Origin: a virus
DNA length: 64,000 nt
Reading direction: 5' to 3' (one strand)
Virus record (IMG/VR): IMGVR_UViG_3300017971_000200
Span: 97,621 to 161,620 of that record
Shown in pieces: positions 40,058-48,935 of this stretch. Each line of letters opens with the position of its first letter. Position 1 is the stretch's first letter. The notes below the pieces were generated by a model that was not told the origin of the DNA, searched no databases, and worked only from the letters and a program-made list of their open reading frames with translations. Both the position numbers and the translations under genes were made by a program.

Positions 40058-40655
40058 AACCAAAACTTGTTTGATATTGTGGGCGACCATTCCATTTACT
40101 CGCACCAGAATAACTTGTAAGACTTACCCAACCATCTTCCGAAGCCACTCTTTTTAGCATAATCTTTCCACTTCTATAAGAAGTATCAGGAACGACACTC
40201 GACCCACCAGGACCATTATCCTCAATAAGTCTTTGACCAATCTTTTCAATCCGAACACTCTTGTTAGTAACTCCAACTACTTCATAAAAATCAACGTTAG
40301 TTTGATCATAACCCCAACTTGAAGTAAGAATATCACCAACTTGATAAGGATTTTGAAGATTTTGACGGGCTTTCTTCCGCTCAGCTTTACGTTTTTCTTC
40401 GTTGTCCATTGAAGTCTTGAACTTATCAATAGCGTCTTGACGACTGGCTTCAGTTACATAATAGTAATAAGATTTAGCTTTACCAGATTCACCTTTATAC
40501 ACACGAAGAACAGGTTTACCCTTTTCATTCGTCCAAGTCTGAAATTCATATTTCTTATAAGTTTCTACTTTAAAATCAGCAGAACGTTCGGCTTGTTTCT
40601 TAGTATCGTATTCTCTCATACCTTTCCAAAACTTTTGTCCACGTCCATAACTCAT
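40047..40655 (-). CDS. Conserved phage protein of unknown function
   Basis: 202 residues from the ATG at 40655 (MSYGRGQKF) after AAAAGGAG; an upstream TTG at 40688 is less likely. The centre (YQVGDILTSSWGYDQTNVDF) belongs to a family frequent in phages and mobile elements; no function known to me. Basic helical N-terminal half. Confidence 0.78.
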   Translation of the reverse strand: MSYGRGQKFWKGMREYDTKKQAERSADFKVETYKKYEFQTWTNEKGKPVLRVYKGESGKAKSYYYYVTEASRQDAIDKFKTSMDNEEKRKAERKKARQNLQNPYQVGDILTSSWGYDQTNVDFYEVVGVTNKSVRIEKIGQRLIEDNGPGGSSVVPDTSYRSGKIMLKRVASEDGWVSLTSYSGASKWNGRPQYQTSFGYGH

Positions 40656-40699
40656 TTTATTTCTCCTTTTGGTTAGTTGTTCTCTCAATCAACACTATA

Positions 40700-40738
40700 A
40701 ATATACGAAATTTCTGGTTACTTGTCAACTGTTTTCTG
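40700..40738 (-). promoter_or_regulatory. Phage promoter P15
   Basis: TTGACA (40728-40723), 17-base spacer, TATATT (40705-40700), full upstream block. Confidence 0.88.
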
Positions 40739-40747
40739 GTTTTTCTG

Positions 40748-40897
40748 TTAAAAATATTTTTTATAAATGTGATGAGCATAATTGTAAAGAGCGGGATCAC
40801 GTCTTGACATTTCTTCTCTATTATGAAGATACCACTCCATTACCCAACGTTCGCAGATTCCTTTGAATTGTAAATAACTCATTAAATCCCCGTCCAT
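40748..40897 (-). CDS. Small hypothetical protein
   Basis: 49 residues (MDGDLMSYLQ...), helical, aromatic. GAAAGGTT before the ATG. No known family. Confidence 0.63.
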   Translation of the reverse strand: MDGDLMSYLQFKGICERWVMEWYLHNREEMSRRDPALYNYAHHIYKKYF

Positions 40898-40911
40898 AAC
40901 CTTTCCCTTTC

Positions 40912-41169
40912 TTATAATTCAATTACATCCATATCAACTACATACAAATCTTCATCTACGGTGTCGCCCAAATCGTGTACCGCATATAACTCTACTATCG
41001 GGAACGCTTCAGTAAAAGTCCTAAGAAGATTATTGTAATCTTGTGAAGTCATTTTTCTAATGAGTTTGTCAGCTTTTTCTTCGTCTTGTTCTAATTGTTT
41101 GACCAAACCCAAAATATAATAGGCATTACCTTTCGGCCCACCAATATTTAATCTTACTTTTCTTGACAT
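40912..41169 (-). CDS. Conserved phage protein, first gene of transcript
   Basis: 85 residues. GGPKGNAYYILGLVKQLEQ and MTSQDYNNLL match a small family common in phages (G-P-x-GNA-x-x-ILG ... SGDY-x-LL). Function unknown. AAAGGA... ahead of the ATG, after promoter P16. Confidence 0.76.
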   Translation of the reverse strand: MSRKVRLNIGGPKGNAYYILGLVKQLEQDEEKADKLIRKMTSQDYNNLLRTFTEAFPIVELYAVHDLGDTVDEDLYVVDMDVIEL

Positions 41170-41197
41170 TTCTATCCTTCCTTTTTTAATGTACTAC

Positions 41198-41236
41198 AAT
41201 ATACGAAAATGAAAGATGTTTGTCAACTGTTTTCTG
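41198..41236 (-). promoter_or_regulatory. Phage promoter P16
   Basis: TTGACA (41226-41221), 17-base spacer, TATATT (41203-41198), full upstream block. It lies just downstream of the LamG array. Confidence 0.88.
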
Positions 41237-41242
41237 ATATTT

Positions 41243-42007
41243 TTATAATAAATCTGGACGGTATTTTTCCATAAGATTACGAGACGCTGCAATTATTTCA
41301 TCTTCAACAAAATAACGATTGTAAACTATTATCTTCTCGATGTAACCGTGAAAATCCATATCATCACGATCAATTTGCCAATTACCAATGATTAACGGGT
41401 CAGCCACAACAGGCGCGATAGTTAATGGATCAACAGGATTGTATACTGTGTTATCACAATTAACTCCATTGACATAAAATATTGATGAAGATTGATGGTA
41501 TCTCCAGTCAGGAACTGACCAACACGCTACATAAGTTGTATCTACTGTTTGAACCGCATTTGTAGTTCCAACTCTACCACCTGGCTGCCAATGATCAGTA
41601 GCTATATCATAATTATTCCCATATGAAAAGAAACACATTCCATCATAACCGTCAGATGGATTTTGACTTACTAATGTAGCAAATGTACTATGTGTCGATT
41701 GTTCAAATACGGCGAATACTGTAATAGGAAATTGAGCTAACCCCGAAAATACACTATTATTTTGTGTTTGAAAATAATCATGAACATGAGCATTAGGATA
41801 ATTAAAAGCTAATGCGGGACGACCCGCAGTATTTATGGAAGCTGATGGAGCATTAGTAGAAATACAATGATTTTGTTGTTGACTTAAATCTTCCCATGTA
41901 CCATTAAGTCCTGTATAAACATAATTTTCAGCATCCAAGTGTAAAACACAATTAGGATCGGTTGATTTAAAGTTACTCCACAATGGAGCTCCACTACGAA
42001 CGGTCAT
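41243..42007 (-). CDS. LamG/concanavalin-like protein 6 of 6
   Basis: 254 residues, most diverged of six tandem paralogues: it keeps CVLHLDAENYV at the N-terminus and DEIIAASRNLMEKYRPDLL at the end but lacks the RARFGV terminus. Beta-sandwich LamG folds bind sugars; in phages they usually sit in tail fibres or virion decorations. Overlaps the next copy as ATGA. Confidence 0.78.
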   Translation of the reverse strand: MTVRSGAPLWSNFKSTDPNCVLHLDAENYVYTGLNGTWEDLSQQQNHCISTNAPSASINTAGRPALAFNYPNAHVHDYFQTQNNSVFSGLAQFPITVFAVFEQSTHSTFATLVSQNPSDGYDGMCFFSYGNNYDIATDHWQPGGRVGTTNAVQTVDTTYVACWSVPDWRYHQSSSIFYVNGVNCDNTVYNPVDPLTIAPVVADPLIIGNWQIDRDDMDFHGYIEKIIVYNRYFVEDEIIAASRNLMEKYRPDLL

Positions 42008-42675
42008 ATTTTATACCTCGATCTAAACGCTTCATGAATTCTTTTAATTTCACCTAATGTAAGTTGTCTATTATATAAAAGAGCTTGAGATACCCAACCC
42101 CACGGTTGAGAAAGTGCACTATAATTTCCTATTCTATCATGTGATTGTCCGGTAGCATTTCTGGCTACACTACCAACAAAATCACCATTGATATAATAAT
42201 CTGTTGTGTCGCCATCATAGGCATTAGCACAAATAGAAAACCAAGTCTCAGCATGTGGCGAAATATCATAACCAGACGACAACCAACCGCCACCATCATT
42301 ATCATAAAATCCCAATTCATTTGTTGATGTTTGAATAAGAATCATATGATCCTCAGGAGTTCCGCGAAAAAGAGTTCTCCAAGTACCATGATCAGCCATC
42401 ATTTTTGTGAATCCATAATAACAATAATCGTCGCCTAAAGATGATTGAATAGTAGCTGCTGCAGTTATAATATCACTTCCAGAACATTCTATTGTAGGTA
42501 TTCCATCTTCATATACAAATCCTGTACCTGTTATCGTATGAACGCCAATATTTGTCCTATCTCGTGATACATTATAAATACTCGTACCACTTCCCGGATA
42601 ACTCACAGTATTGAATACATCAAGATTGATTTCCAATCCGTTTGTAGGTATTTCGGGATTTCCAAACGCACTCAT
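42004..42675 (-). CDS. LamG/concanavalin-like protein 5 of 6
   Basis: 223 residues, shortest copy. PTNGLEINLDVFNTVSYPGSG matches the array's opening; ends EIKRIHEAFRSRYKI. Contains the usual DYYINGDFVGS strand pair of LamG sandwiches. ATGA overlaps on both sides. Confidence 0.8.
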   Translation of the reverse strand: MSAFGNPEIPTNGLEINLDVFNTVSYPGSGTSIYNVSRDRTNIGVHTITGTGFVYEDGIPTIECSGSDIITAAATIQSSLGDDYCYYGFTKMMADHGTWRTLFRGTPEDHMILIQTSTNELGFYDNDGGGWLSSGYDISPHAETWFSICANAYDGDTTDYYINGDFVGSVARNATGQSHDRIGNYSALSQPWGWVSQALLYNRQLTLGEIKRIHEAFRSRYKI

Positions 42676-43394
42676 ACTCCGTACCTCACTCGTTTGGATT
42701 GAAAGTTTTGTAATATTTCAACATCAGTCAATACCCTATCATAAAATGCTATAAATCCAATGTCAACTGGTGCATAATAAGAATCTCTATCATATGATAT
42801 TCTACCTATCGCCATTCCTTCCGAACCGATTGTCGGATCACCTGCACCACCACGTAATACCGTTAAATCATCACCGGTATATTGTCTATCATTCACCCAA
42901 ATAGCACAAGATGTGGTTGTAAAAGCTCCTGAAGTTTTAGTCCAATGAACCAAAACCCAATTATTTAATGGATATTGCACTTCCGTAGAATATGTAGATG
43001 TTCCCCACAAATCCATTGTTATTCTATTATTATCACCTGCATTATAATTCCAATTCCCAATACCATCTAATGTAGTATCGTCGCCAAATCCCCAAAATCC
43101 TGCGGATAAAAAATCATCAGTTCTATAAAATGCTCCAAATACAGTAAAATTAGGATCACCTTGTAAAGTTGTAGGAGTTGTTATTCGATTAGCATAATCA
43201 CTTGAACCATTGAATTGTATTCTCTGTGTCGCCCCACTTCCTGCTAAACCTGCTCCACCATAATTTAAAAAATCTCCACTTCCTGCTAAATTCTTAATGG
43301 TAGCTCCACTCGTGTAACTCTTTGGATTTGCTCCATCAACCAATACTAAAAGATTTTCCTTAGCAGTTAAATGTCCGCCTGTGTTAAATGCCAT
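42672..43394 (-). CDS. LamG/concanavalin-like protein 4 of 6
   Basis: 240 residues with LVDGANPKSYTSGATIKNL at the start and VEILQNFQSKRVRYGV at the end. Same domain plan as its neighbours; no signal peptide, so probably a virion component. Confidence 0.82.
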   Translation of the reverse strand: MAFNTGGHLTAKENLLVLVDGANPKSYTSGATIKNLAGSGDFLNYGGAGLAGSGATQRIQFNGSSDYANRITTPTTLQGDPNFTVFGAFYRTDDFLSAGFWGFGDDTTLDGIGNWNYNAGDNNRITMDLWGTSTYSTEVQYPLNNWVLVHWTKTSGAFTTTSCAIWVNDRQYTGDDLTVLRGGAGDPTIGSEGMAIGRISYDRDSYYAPVDIGFIAFYDRVLTDVEILQNFQSKRVRYGV

Positions 43395-43396
43395 AT

Positions 43397-44137
43397 CTAA
43401 ACTCCAAATCTCGCTCTAAATGAATTGAAATATCGTAAAACTTCATCACCAGAAAGTTCCCGATTGTATATTGAACACATATAATAATTTCCAGCCAATT
43501 CTTGAACACCATCACGACTACCAATAGTAAAATGTGTGCCGACATCTACCATTGTAGCATCCAATGTTCCATATGTAGTAGCATCATAAGTATCGGCTAC
43601 AACACCATCAAGATATGAAGTTATTCCTGTCGCAACGGCTGAACCATCATAAGTTGTACAAGCCATATGAATACCATCATTTATATCAGTTCTACCTGTC
43701 CAAGTTCCACGGCGTCTAACAGCTTTTACACTCCATTGATTTATATCATGTTCACCTACACTACCACCAGGATTTGAAGTTGTCCACAAATCCCAACCAC
43801 GCCAATAACCCGCTCCAGCTTTATCTTGCGCCATTTTCGACATCCACGCACCAGTTTCATCCGATGGAATGTTAGCAACGCAAATTAATGTCTTTGGATC
43901 ATCATATTCAAAATCTAATAATGTCGCATCTGAACCGGAAATATACAATTCATTAAAAGTTGTCGTTGTAAAAAATCCTGCAGAATCCCATGTCGCACCA
44001 TTTATAGTAACATTAAGTTCATTACCGGACAAATCATACCATATATTACCACTTCCCGGATAACTTTTAGGATTTCCGGCATCTACATGAAATATAAGTC
44101 CGTCTCTCGGTATTCTCGGCCCAAATCCAAATGTCAT
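43397..44137 (-). CDS. LamG/concanavalin-like protein 3 of 6
   Basis: 246 residues. HVDAGNPKSYPGSGNIWYDLSG and the end YNRELSGDEVLRYFNSFRARF are the classic frame of phage LamG domains. Closest in length and motif to copy 2. Confidence 0.84.
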   Translation of the reverse strand: MTFGFGPRIPRDGLIFHVDAGNPKSYPGSGNIWYDLSGNELNVTINGATWDSAGFFTTTTFNELYISGSDATLLDFEYDDPKTLICVANIPSDETGAWMSKMAQDKAGAGYWRGWDLWTTSNPGGSVGEHDINQWSVKAVRRRGTWTGRTDINDGIHMACTTYDGSAVATGITSYLDGVVADTYDATTYGTLDATMVDVGTHFTIGSRDGVQELAGNYYMCSIYNRELSGDEVLRYFNSFRARFGV

Positions 44138-44874
44138 ACTCCAAACCTCGCTCTCTCAGCATTAAAATTTTCTTCCATTTCATAAGCTGTTAATTCTCTA
44201 TTATACGCTCTAACGATTGACACATAATTACCAGCTTCAAAACAATCATACGGTGGATTGGCTGCATAACCCCTTCCAATTCTTATTTGATTTGGAGTTG
44301 GTGTAATAGCATCCCCATCAGTTTCTGTGTCTACAGAAAGTGCAGCTACTTGTCCATTAATATAACCAATACCATTTTTAAATCCAGCATCACCGGTATC
44401 TCTTGTCATTCCAAACTGTATCCATTGTGATTGCGGAAGAAGCATTCTATGATAATCATAAGATGGACGGCAATAAAACCAACTCATATCTTCATCTGTT
44501 TCATACGTCATAGCAATTTCTTGATAATACGAAGCATAATCAGTTCCAAGTTTTTCAAAGAATGTAGTACGTGTAGCAGTGCCACCAAAATATACCCAAA
44601 ATTCAAGTGTCATTGGCCCTGATAAATCTAAATTAGCTCCATTATCATGAGCAAAACATTTTTGTTCATTATATTGAAAACACTGAACTCCATTTAACGT
44701 TTCAAATGTTAAATCATTGGTTGCAGCAGCTGCTCCAGATTGATAAAAATCAACATTATTTCCACTCAAATCTTTCCACAATGAACTACCACTAACATAA
44801 CTTTTTGGATTTCCGGCGTCCAAATTAAGAATAAGACTTTCTCTTGAGTTTCCTCTACCTATACTCATTGTCAT
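44134..44874 (-). CDS. LamG/concanavalin-like protein 2 of 6
   Basis: 246 residues: LNLDAGNPKSYVSGSSLWKD at the start, YNRELTAYEMEENFNAERAR plus FGV at the end. MTLEFWVYFGG is the LamG edge strand. ATGA-coupled both sides. Confidence 0.84.
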   Translation of the reverse strand: MTMSIGRGNSRESLILNLDAGNPKSYVSGSSLWKDLSGNNVDFYQSGAAAATNDLTFETLNGVQCFQYNEQKCFAHDNGANLDLSGPMTLEFWVYFGGTATRTTFFEKLGTDYASYYQEIAMTYETDEDMSWFYCRPSYDYHRMLLPQSQWIQFGMTRDTGDAGFKNGIGYINGQVAALSVDTETDGDAITPTPNQIRIGRGYAANPPYDCFEAGNYVSIVRAYNRELTAYEMEENFNAERARFGV

Positions 44875-45632
44875 ACGCCAAACCTCGCTCTATTCATATG
44901 AAAATTATTCAATACTTGTTCATAAGTTAATACTACATCATATATTCGTACTATCGCTATTGACATATCAAAAATCATATGTGTTGCATACCACGGCCCC
45001 ATATTACCTATCGTAATTCTATTACAATCCCGTACACCACCAGCAACCACAGTAGTATCAATATTATTACCATTCCACCAAACATTCCCCGTACTACCAT
45101 CGTGAGTAACAACCCAATGATACCAATTTCCAATAACAGGAACAGCAGTTACGCTATCATATTGATATATTCTATTTGTCGAACTTGTTCCAGGTCCCTC
45201 ATTTGTCCAAGCCCGAATTGACCGATCAGGTTCTACATTTAAAGCATGACCATCATACGGATCAGATGACGTTTGATCTTCATTTATATCTTGCCACAAT
45301 TCGATCACTCTTGGATTATTACCTAATTGATTATCAGCATCTAACCTAAACCAAGCTTCCATTGTGATTGTGTCATTTGGAAATGATAGTGATGCCGTGG
45401 CAACCAATCCACTTATATTAGCAACAGTAAACTTAAAACATCCACCGGCGTCAGAAGATAAAACAGGAAAAGTTGTGTCACCATCAGCGGCATCCTTAAA
45501 TGCCGTAGAACGTACTTCACCAATAATATCATCCCAATAAGCACTACCAGTTAAATGACTTTTTTTGTTGCTCGCGTCCGCATAAAAAATCAATCCATCT
45601 GTAATTATGTCGCCTCCAATCTTCATTCCCAT
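44871..45632 (-). CDS. LamG/concanavalin-like protein 1 of 6
   Basis: 253 residues, first in the transcript order. FYADASNKKSHLTGSAYWDD at the start and EQVLNNFHMNRARFGV at the end; ITMEAWFRLDADN is the LamG strand. The tandem set probably arose by duplication and has diverged strongly in the ligand-facing middle. Confidence 0.84.
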   Translation of the reverse strand: MGMKIGGDIITDGLIFYADASNKKSHLTGSAYWDDIIGEVRSTAFKDAADGDTTFPVLSSDAGGCFKFTVANISGLVATASLSFPNDTITMEAWFRLDADNQLGNNPRVIELWQDINEDQTSSDPYDGHALNVEPDRSIRAWTNEGPGTSSTNRIYQYDSVTAVPVIGNWYHWVVTHDGSTGNVWWNGNNIDTTVVAGGVRDCNRITIGNMGPWYATHMIFDMSIAIVRIYDVVLTYEQVLNNFHMNRARFGV

Positions 45633-46022
45633 TTATTTTCCCCAAATATTAGCATACTTGTTCTCATATAAATAGTCTCCAAGATGAATATCATCAACCC
45701 ATATTTCTGCTAAGTATCGGCTAAATGAACCTTTCTTTACTGATCGTATAATAACCTCTTTCCCTTCCATCATATCAACCACTTTTTGTTTTACCCTTAA
45801 TCCTTCCTCTCGTTCCTCGCCTCGAACCTCTGGCGTGTTGTAATAAAATAACCTAAATCTTATCAATGAATATTGATCAAATCCTAAACTAACTAAAATG
45901 TCATACGTGTCGCCATCAACTACATATGTCACTAAACCTTTATAATAATACAACTTATCTTCATTCTTTATATTACTTTGTTTCTTAAATGAAGCCAACG
46001 CTTCCTTAATCTTCTCTAACAT
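45633..46022 (-). CDS. Staphylococcal-nuclease-fold protein
   Basis: 129 residues. OB-fold thermonuclease core: VVDGDTYDILV, RFRLFYYNTPEVRG, and FSRYLAEIWVDD, carrying the Asp, Arg, Glu and second Arg positions of SNase-type nucleases. No signal peptide, so cytosolic; could degrade host DNA or RNA. Ends just before the LamG array. Confidence 0.83.
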   Translation of the reverse strand: MLEKIKEALASFKKQSNIKNEDKLYYYKGLVTYVVDGDTYDILVSLGFDQYSLIRFRLFYYNTPEVRGEEREEGLRVKQKVVDMMEGKEVIIRSVKKGSFSRYLAEIWVDDIHLGDYLYENKYANIWGK

Positions 46023-46032
46023 TCTTTCTCTC

Positions 46033-46542
46033 CTACTTAAAAATTATCTCGTCTAATATTTCACCAGTAACTGGATCTGTAATGTACTCTTTTCTTCTAC
46101 CCATTAAATTACCACCTGTAAGATATGAACAATTATAACATAACAATGATAAATTTTCTTTCTTATAATTCGTTCTATCGCCATCTTCATAAGCCAATAA
46201 TAATGGGGCTTTTCCATCGGTGATCCTCTTTTCGTCGAATCCACATAAACTACACTTTTCTTCGCCAAGTACCATTTCTTGAATGATTTGATCCCTTAAC
46301 CTTGTTGGATTTAATTTCTTCCCATTAAACTTACCCGCTAAAACATCCTTTAATTCACGGCGTACTCCTTGGCGCATCTTCGGAATTCCCCTTCCAGACG
46401 GATTCTTACCACCCTGAATCCATACATCATATAACTTTGCATACTTCTTGAATGTGTTGTATGAAATGTTTAAATAGCGAGCAGCTTCGCGGAATGAGCG
46501 GGTTTTGTCTATCGCGGCTTTGAGTTGTCGTTCTTCAATCAT
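46033..46542 (-). CDS. HTH plus degenerate HNH-like protein
   Basis: 169 residues. N-terminal helix-turn-helix (FREAARYLNISYNTFKKYAK, 17-36), basic linker, then CSLCGF and LLCYNC zinc pairs around LAYEDGDRTNYKKENLSLL, the HNH frame LxxHHxDGD...NL. The first His pair is replaced (AYEDGD) and the last CH is CS, so cleavage may be lost or altered. Likely DNA binding. Confidence 0.76.
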   Translation of the reverse strand: MIEERQLKAAIDKTRSFREAARYLNISYNTFKKYAKLYDVWIQGGKNPSGRGIPKMRQGVRRELKDVLAGKFNGKKLNPTRLRDQIIQEMVLGEEKCSLCGFDEKRITDGKAPLLLAYEDGDRTNYKKENLSLLCYNCSYLTGGNLMGRRKEYITDPVTGEILDEIIFK

Positions 46543-46613
46543 GGTTTATCTCCTTGTTTTTATATAAATATAAGGAAATAAAATTCTTGATATACTTTTG
46601 AAGTTGATATACA

Positions 46614-46802
46614 CTACGGCTTGTAACGTCGAGAAGTACACTCAACATTCCATTTCATTGTGGCTTCTTTTATAGTTTCTTCTTTTTCGCCAGAAAACCC
46701 ACAATCAACACAATGTATTTGTATTAATGTGGGCTCTCCCATATAAACGTTTGGTATCAATCTTTTACTATTACAATCTGGGCATGGTAGGCAACCGTCC
46801 AT
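46614..46802 (-). CDS. Lar-like zinc-ribbon protein
   Basis: 62 residues: LPCPDCNSKRL, then HCVDCGFSG, then ETIKEATMKWN. This is the order of the Lar/restriction-alleviation family (CPFCGS, C-x-x-CGA, T-EEAI-x-WN). Lar softens type I restriction; many phage homologues have no proven role. GAGAGAAAA before the ATG. Confidence 0.72.
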   Translation of the reverse strand: MDGCLPCPDCNSKRLIPNVYMGEPTLIQIHCVDCGFSGEKEETIKEATMKWNVECTSRRYKP

Positions 46803-46848
46803 TTTTCTCTCCTTAAAAGTTTTATATAAATAGATGGTTGTATAAAAT

Positions 46849-47322
46849 TTAACGTCTTACATATCTTATCATCATACAATATCTCGGTTCAAATGTTTCA
46901 GGATCATAGATCGCTGGAGTAAGTCTAAGAATATAAAAATGAAACATATTCAAATCTAACTCACGAAACTCAGCTTCCATTTCCTCTACAATACATTTTA
47001 AAGTATATTGTTTCATGTCCTTATTGAATTTAGAATATCGTTCTGAAATATAAGGTTTTAATTTACGAGTTTTAGCAGTAAATAGATCACCTTGAATATG
47101 TTCTGTACAATATTTCATTTGTTTCCAGTTGAACTTTGTCTTATGATTTTTAAGATATTCAAAGAAATCATTTGTTAACATTTCAGATTCTTCATCTTCT
47201 ACTGAAACATGACTAATCTCTTTTTCCTTTTCATATACCTTAACTTCTTTTGCATTTGATACTATTACTTTTGTCGCCATTGGTATGGCTAACATACTAC
47301 CTAAAAAATTTCTTCGTCTCAT
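46849..47322 (-). CDS. Tat-signal protein of unknown function
   Basis: 157 residues. MRRRNFLGSMLAIPMATKVI is a twin-arginine signal (RRNFL), followed by an acidic linker and a helical domain (about 55-150) I do not recognise. Second Tat-type N-terminus in the window. GGGAG precedes the ATG. Confidence 0.74.
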   Translation of the reverse strand: MRRRNFLGSMLAIPMATKVIVSNAKEVKVYEKEKEISHVSVEDEESEMLTNDFFEYLKNHKTKFNWKQMKYCTEHIQGDLFTAKTRKLKPYISERYSKFNKDMKQYTLKCIVEEMEAEFRELDLNMFHFYILRLTPAIYDPETFEPRYCMMIRYVRR

Positions 47323-47325
47323 AAC

Positions 47326-48234
47326 TTACTCCCACGGAATTTCTATTCCTAATCGTTTCGCCTTTTCTTCAAACTCTAATCGTTCTATGTTGTTTTTTAA
47401 TGTTCCATCTTCACGTAAATTAAACCAACCATACAAATTCGCTTTTTTAAAGGAATATAAATCTCGTTTAGGTATAAAATCTGGCGATTGTAATAAATGT
47501 ATTAACCCAATATCCCGTGCTGTCAATGTAATAGCGTTCAGGCGATAATCCTCAAAGGCGCCCCACGTCAATGGAAATAACTTGGCGACAATCTCGTTCC
47601 CTATTATCGTAGCATATTCCCTTATCTCTTTCTGAGCATGACTATCCATTCTCAACGATAAAAAATGTAAAAGATTATGCAAATCGATTTTCCAATACGC
47701 CATTGTATATGTGGATAAAGGTAAATCCTTACGGGCTTGTTCCCTGGCAACTCCCTTTTCTAATCGTTGTTTGTATATGTTGTTCGTCAACTCGTGTAAA
47801 TGACTCTCTTGAAATGTTAATCCGGCACCGGTGAGTAGTGGTAAAGTCTCACCACTTCCTTGTTTGTTTATCTTCCCTTGTGTTCGCCAGTCCTCTGGCT
47901 TCGTCATTTGTTTCTCGTCTATCGCCTCAGAATACCTTGTAGAATACTCATTTACACTTGCTGTGCGATGTCTTATCCATTGACGCCAACAATCCATTGG
48001 TACTTTTACATGGAACTTTAATTCGCATTGCTCAAACGGCGTTGTGTGTCGATGTCTCATAAGGTATCGAATTAAGCCTTCATCTTCATGACGTGTCTTT
48101 GTTCCCTTTCCATAACTTACTCTGGCTGCTTGCACCACGGCTTCGTCACTACCCATCACATCAACCAAACGAATAAAACCCTTATCTAAAACCTTGAACT
48201 CTTTCCCTATCAATTCATTTTTTATCTTGTCCAT
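47326..48234 (-). CDS. thyX: Flavin-dependent thymidylate synthase
   Basis: 302 residues. Makes dTMP from dUMP with FAD and methylenetetrahydrofolate. ThyX signature RHRTASVNEYSTRYS begins at 88 (RHRxxS...STRYS); ARVSYGKGT and TTPFEQCELKFHVKVP are the usual neighbours, and the C-terminal half has the helix RMDSHAQKEIREYA that binds FAD and dUMP. A common phage nucleotide-supply gene. AGGAAT upstream of the ATG. Slightly longer than the usual 220-260 residues due to a C-terminal extension. Confidence 0.94.
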   Translation of the reverse strand: MDKIKNELIGKEFKVLDKGFIRLVDVMGSDEAVVQAARVSYGKGTKTRHEDEGLIRYLMRHRHTTPFEQCELKFHVKVPMDCWRQWIRHRTASVNEYSTRYSEAIDEKQMTKPEDWRTQGKINKQGSGETLPLLTGAGLTFQESHLHELTNNIYKQRLEKGVAREQARKDLPLSTYTMAYWKIDLHNLLHFLSLRMDSHAQKEIREYATIIGNEIVAKLFPLTWGAFEDYRLNAITLTARDIGLIHLLQSPDFIPKRDLYSFKKANLYGWFNLREDGTLKNNIERLEFEEKAKRLGIEIPWE

Positions 48235-48442
48235 AATCTATTCCTAACAATTCTTTAGGTAATTTATTCAACTTTCCACAAATTTTACATATTTCGTAAT
48301 CTTCTAAATCAATTACTCCACCATATACATAAATGTGATCACATAATTTTTCACGAATACCCTCAATAGTTTTTCTACTATCCTCTATTCGTTTTTTATG
48401 TTTCTCAATCGACGCTTTCAACGCTTTCTGTTGATTGTTCAT
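48215..48442 (-). CDS. Coiled-coil and Cys-pair protein
   Basis: 75 residues: charged helix (1-33), a Cys/His pair in KLCDHIYVYG and CKICGKL. One zinc site likely. Overlaps the next gene's start by 20 bases. Confidence 0.7.
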   Translation of the reverse strand: MNNQQKALKASIEKHKKRIEDSRKTIEGIREKLCDHIYVYGGVIDLEDYEICKICGKLNKLPKELLGIDYGQDKK

Positions 48443-48752
48443 TTTCTTTCTCTCTTTCTGTCAAAAGTTCTTTCAACTCATTAAATCTGTCGATTGACCA
48501 TTGACGTTTATCTTCCATGTAAATATGTGGACACGCTAATCCATTAGGCACCCATTCGTCACCAACTTTATTGAAAAATTCAATAGGAACTACACCCGGA
48601 ACGCCTTCATCTAACAACCCTACAACTATCCCCAAATCCTCATGAACGCTATGAATCTTGGCGATTGAATAACGACCATAATCACGATGAAATGTTTCTC
48701 TCTTTGCGAATGGATCAAACCTTGAACCAACCTTTGCTCTTTTCTTTGGCAT
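48405..48752 (-). CDS. Hypothetical protein
   Basis: 115 residues, basic N-terminus, beta-rich centre (DLGIVVGLLDEGVPGVV), acidic C-terminus. No family recognised. Confidence 0.72.
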   Translation of the reverse strand: MPKKRAKVGSRFDPFAKRETFHRDYGRYSIAKIHSVHEDLGIVVGLLDEGVPGVVPIEFFNKVGDEWVPNGLACPHIYMEDKRQWSIDRFNELKELLTEREKENEQSTESVESVD

Positions 48753-48761
48753 AATTTCTCC

Positions 48762-48920
48762 TTAACTATTATCTTTTATATATTCCATTATTGCTATTTG
48801 ATTTTTTAAATTTTGTAACCACAAACGATATTCTAACGCTTTTATGAATTCAGAATCACTTCCTTGTCTATCATGTATAGCTTCTAATATTTCTTTGCTG
48901 TCAGCTAATTCCTTTTCCAT
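48762..48920 (-). CDS. Small helical protein
   Basis: 52 residues (MEKELADSKE...), acidic helix. GAAAAGGTT before the ATG. Confidence 0.65.
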   Translation of the reverse strand: MEKELADSKEILEAIHDRQGSDSEFIKALEYRLWLQNLKNQIAIMEYIKDNS

Positions 48921-48935
48921 AACCTTTTCCTTTCT

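Noticed and set aside
46567-46612. TATATT box upstream of the HTH-HNH-side gene with repeated TTGATATAC
   Set aside because: The -10 fits but no TTGACA lies 17 bases away, so it is not counted in the promoter set. It could be another promoter class.
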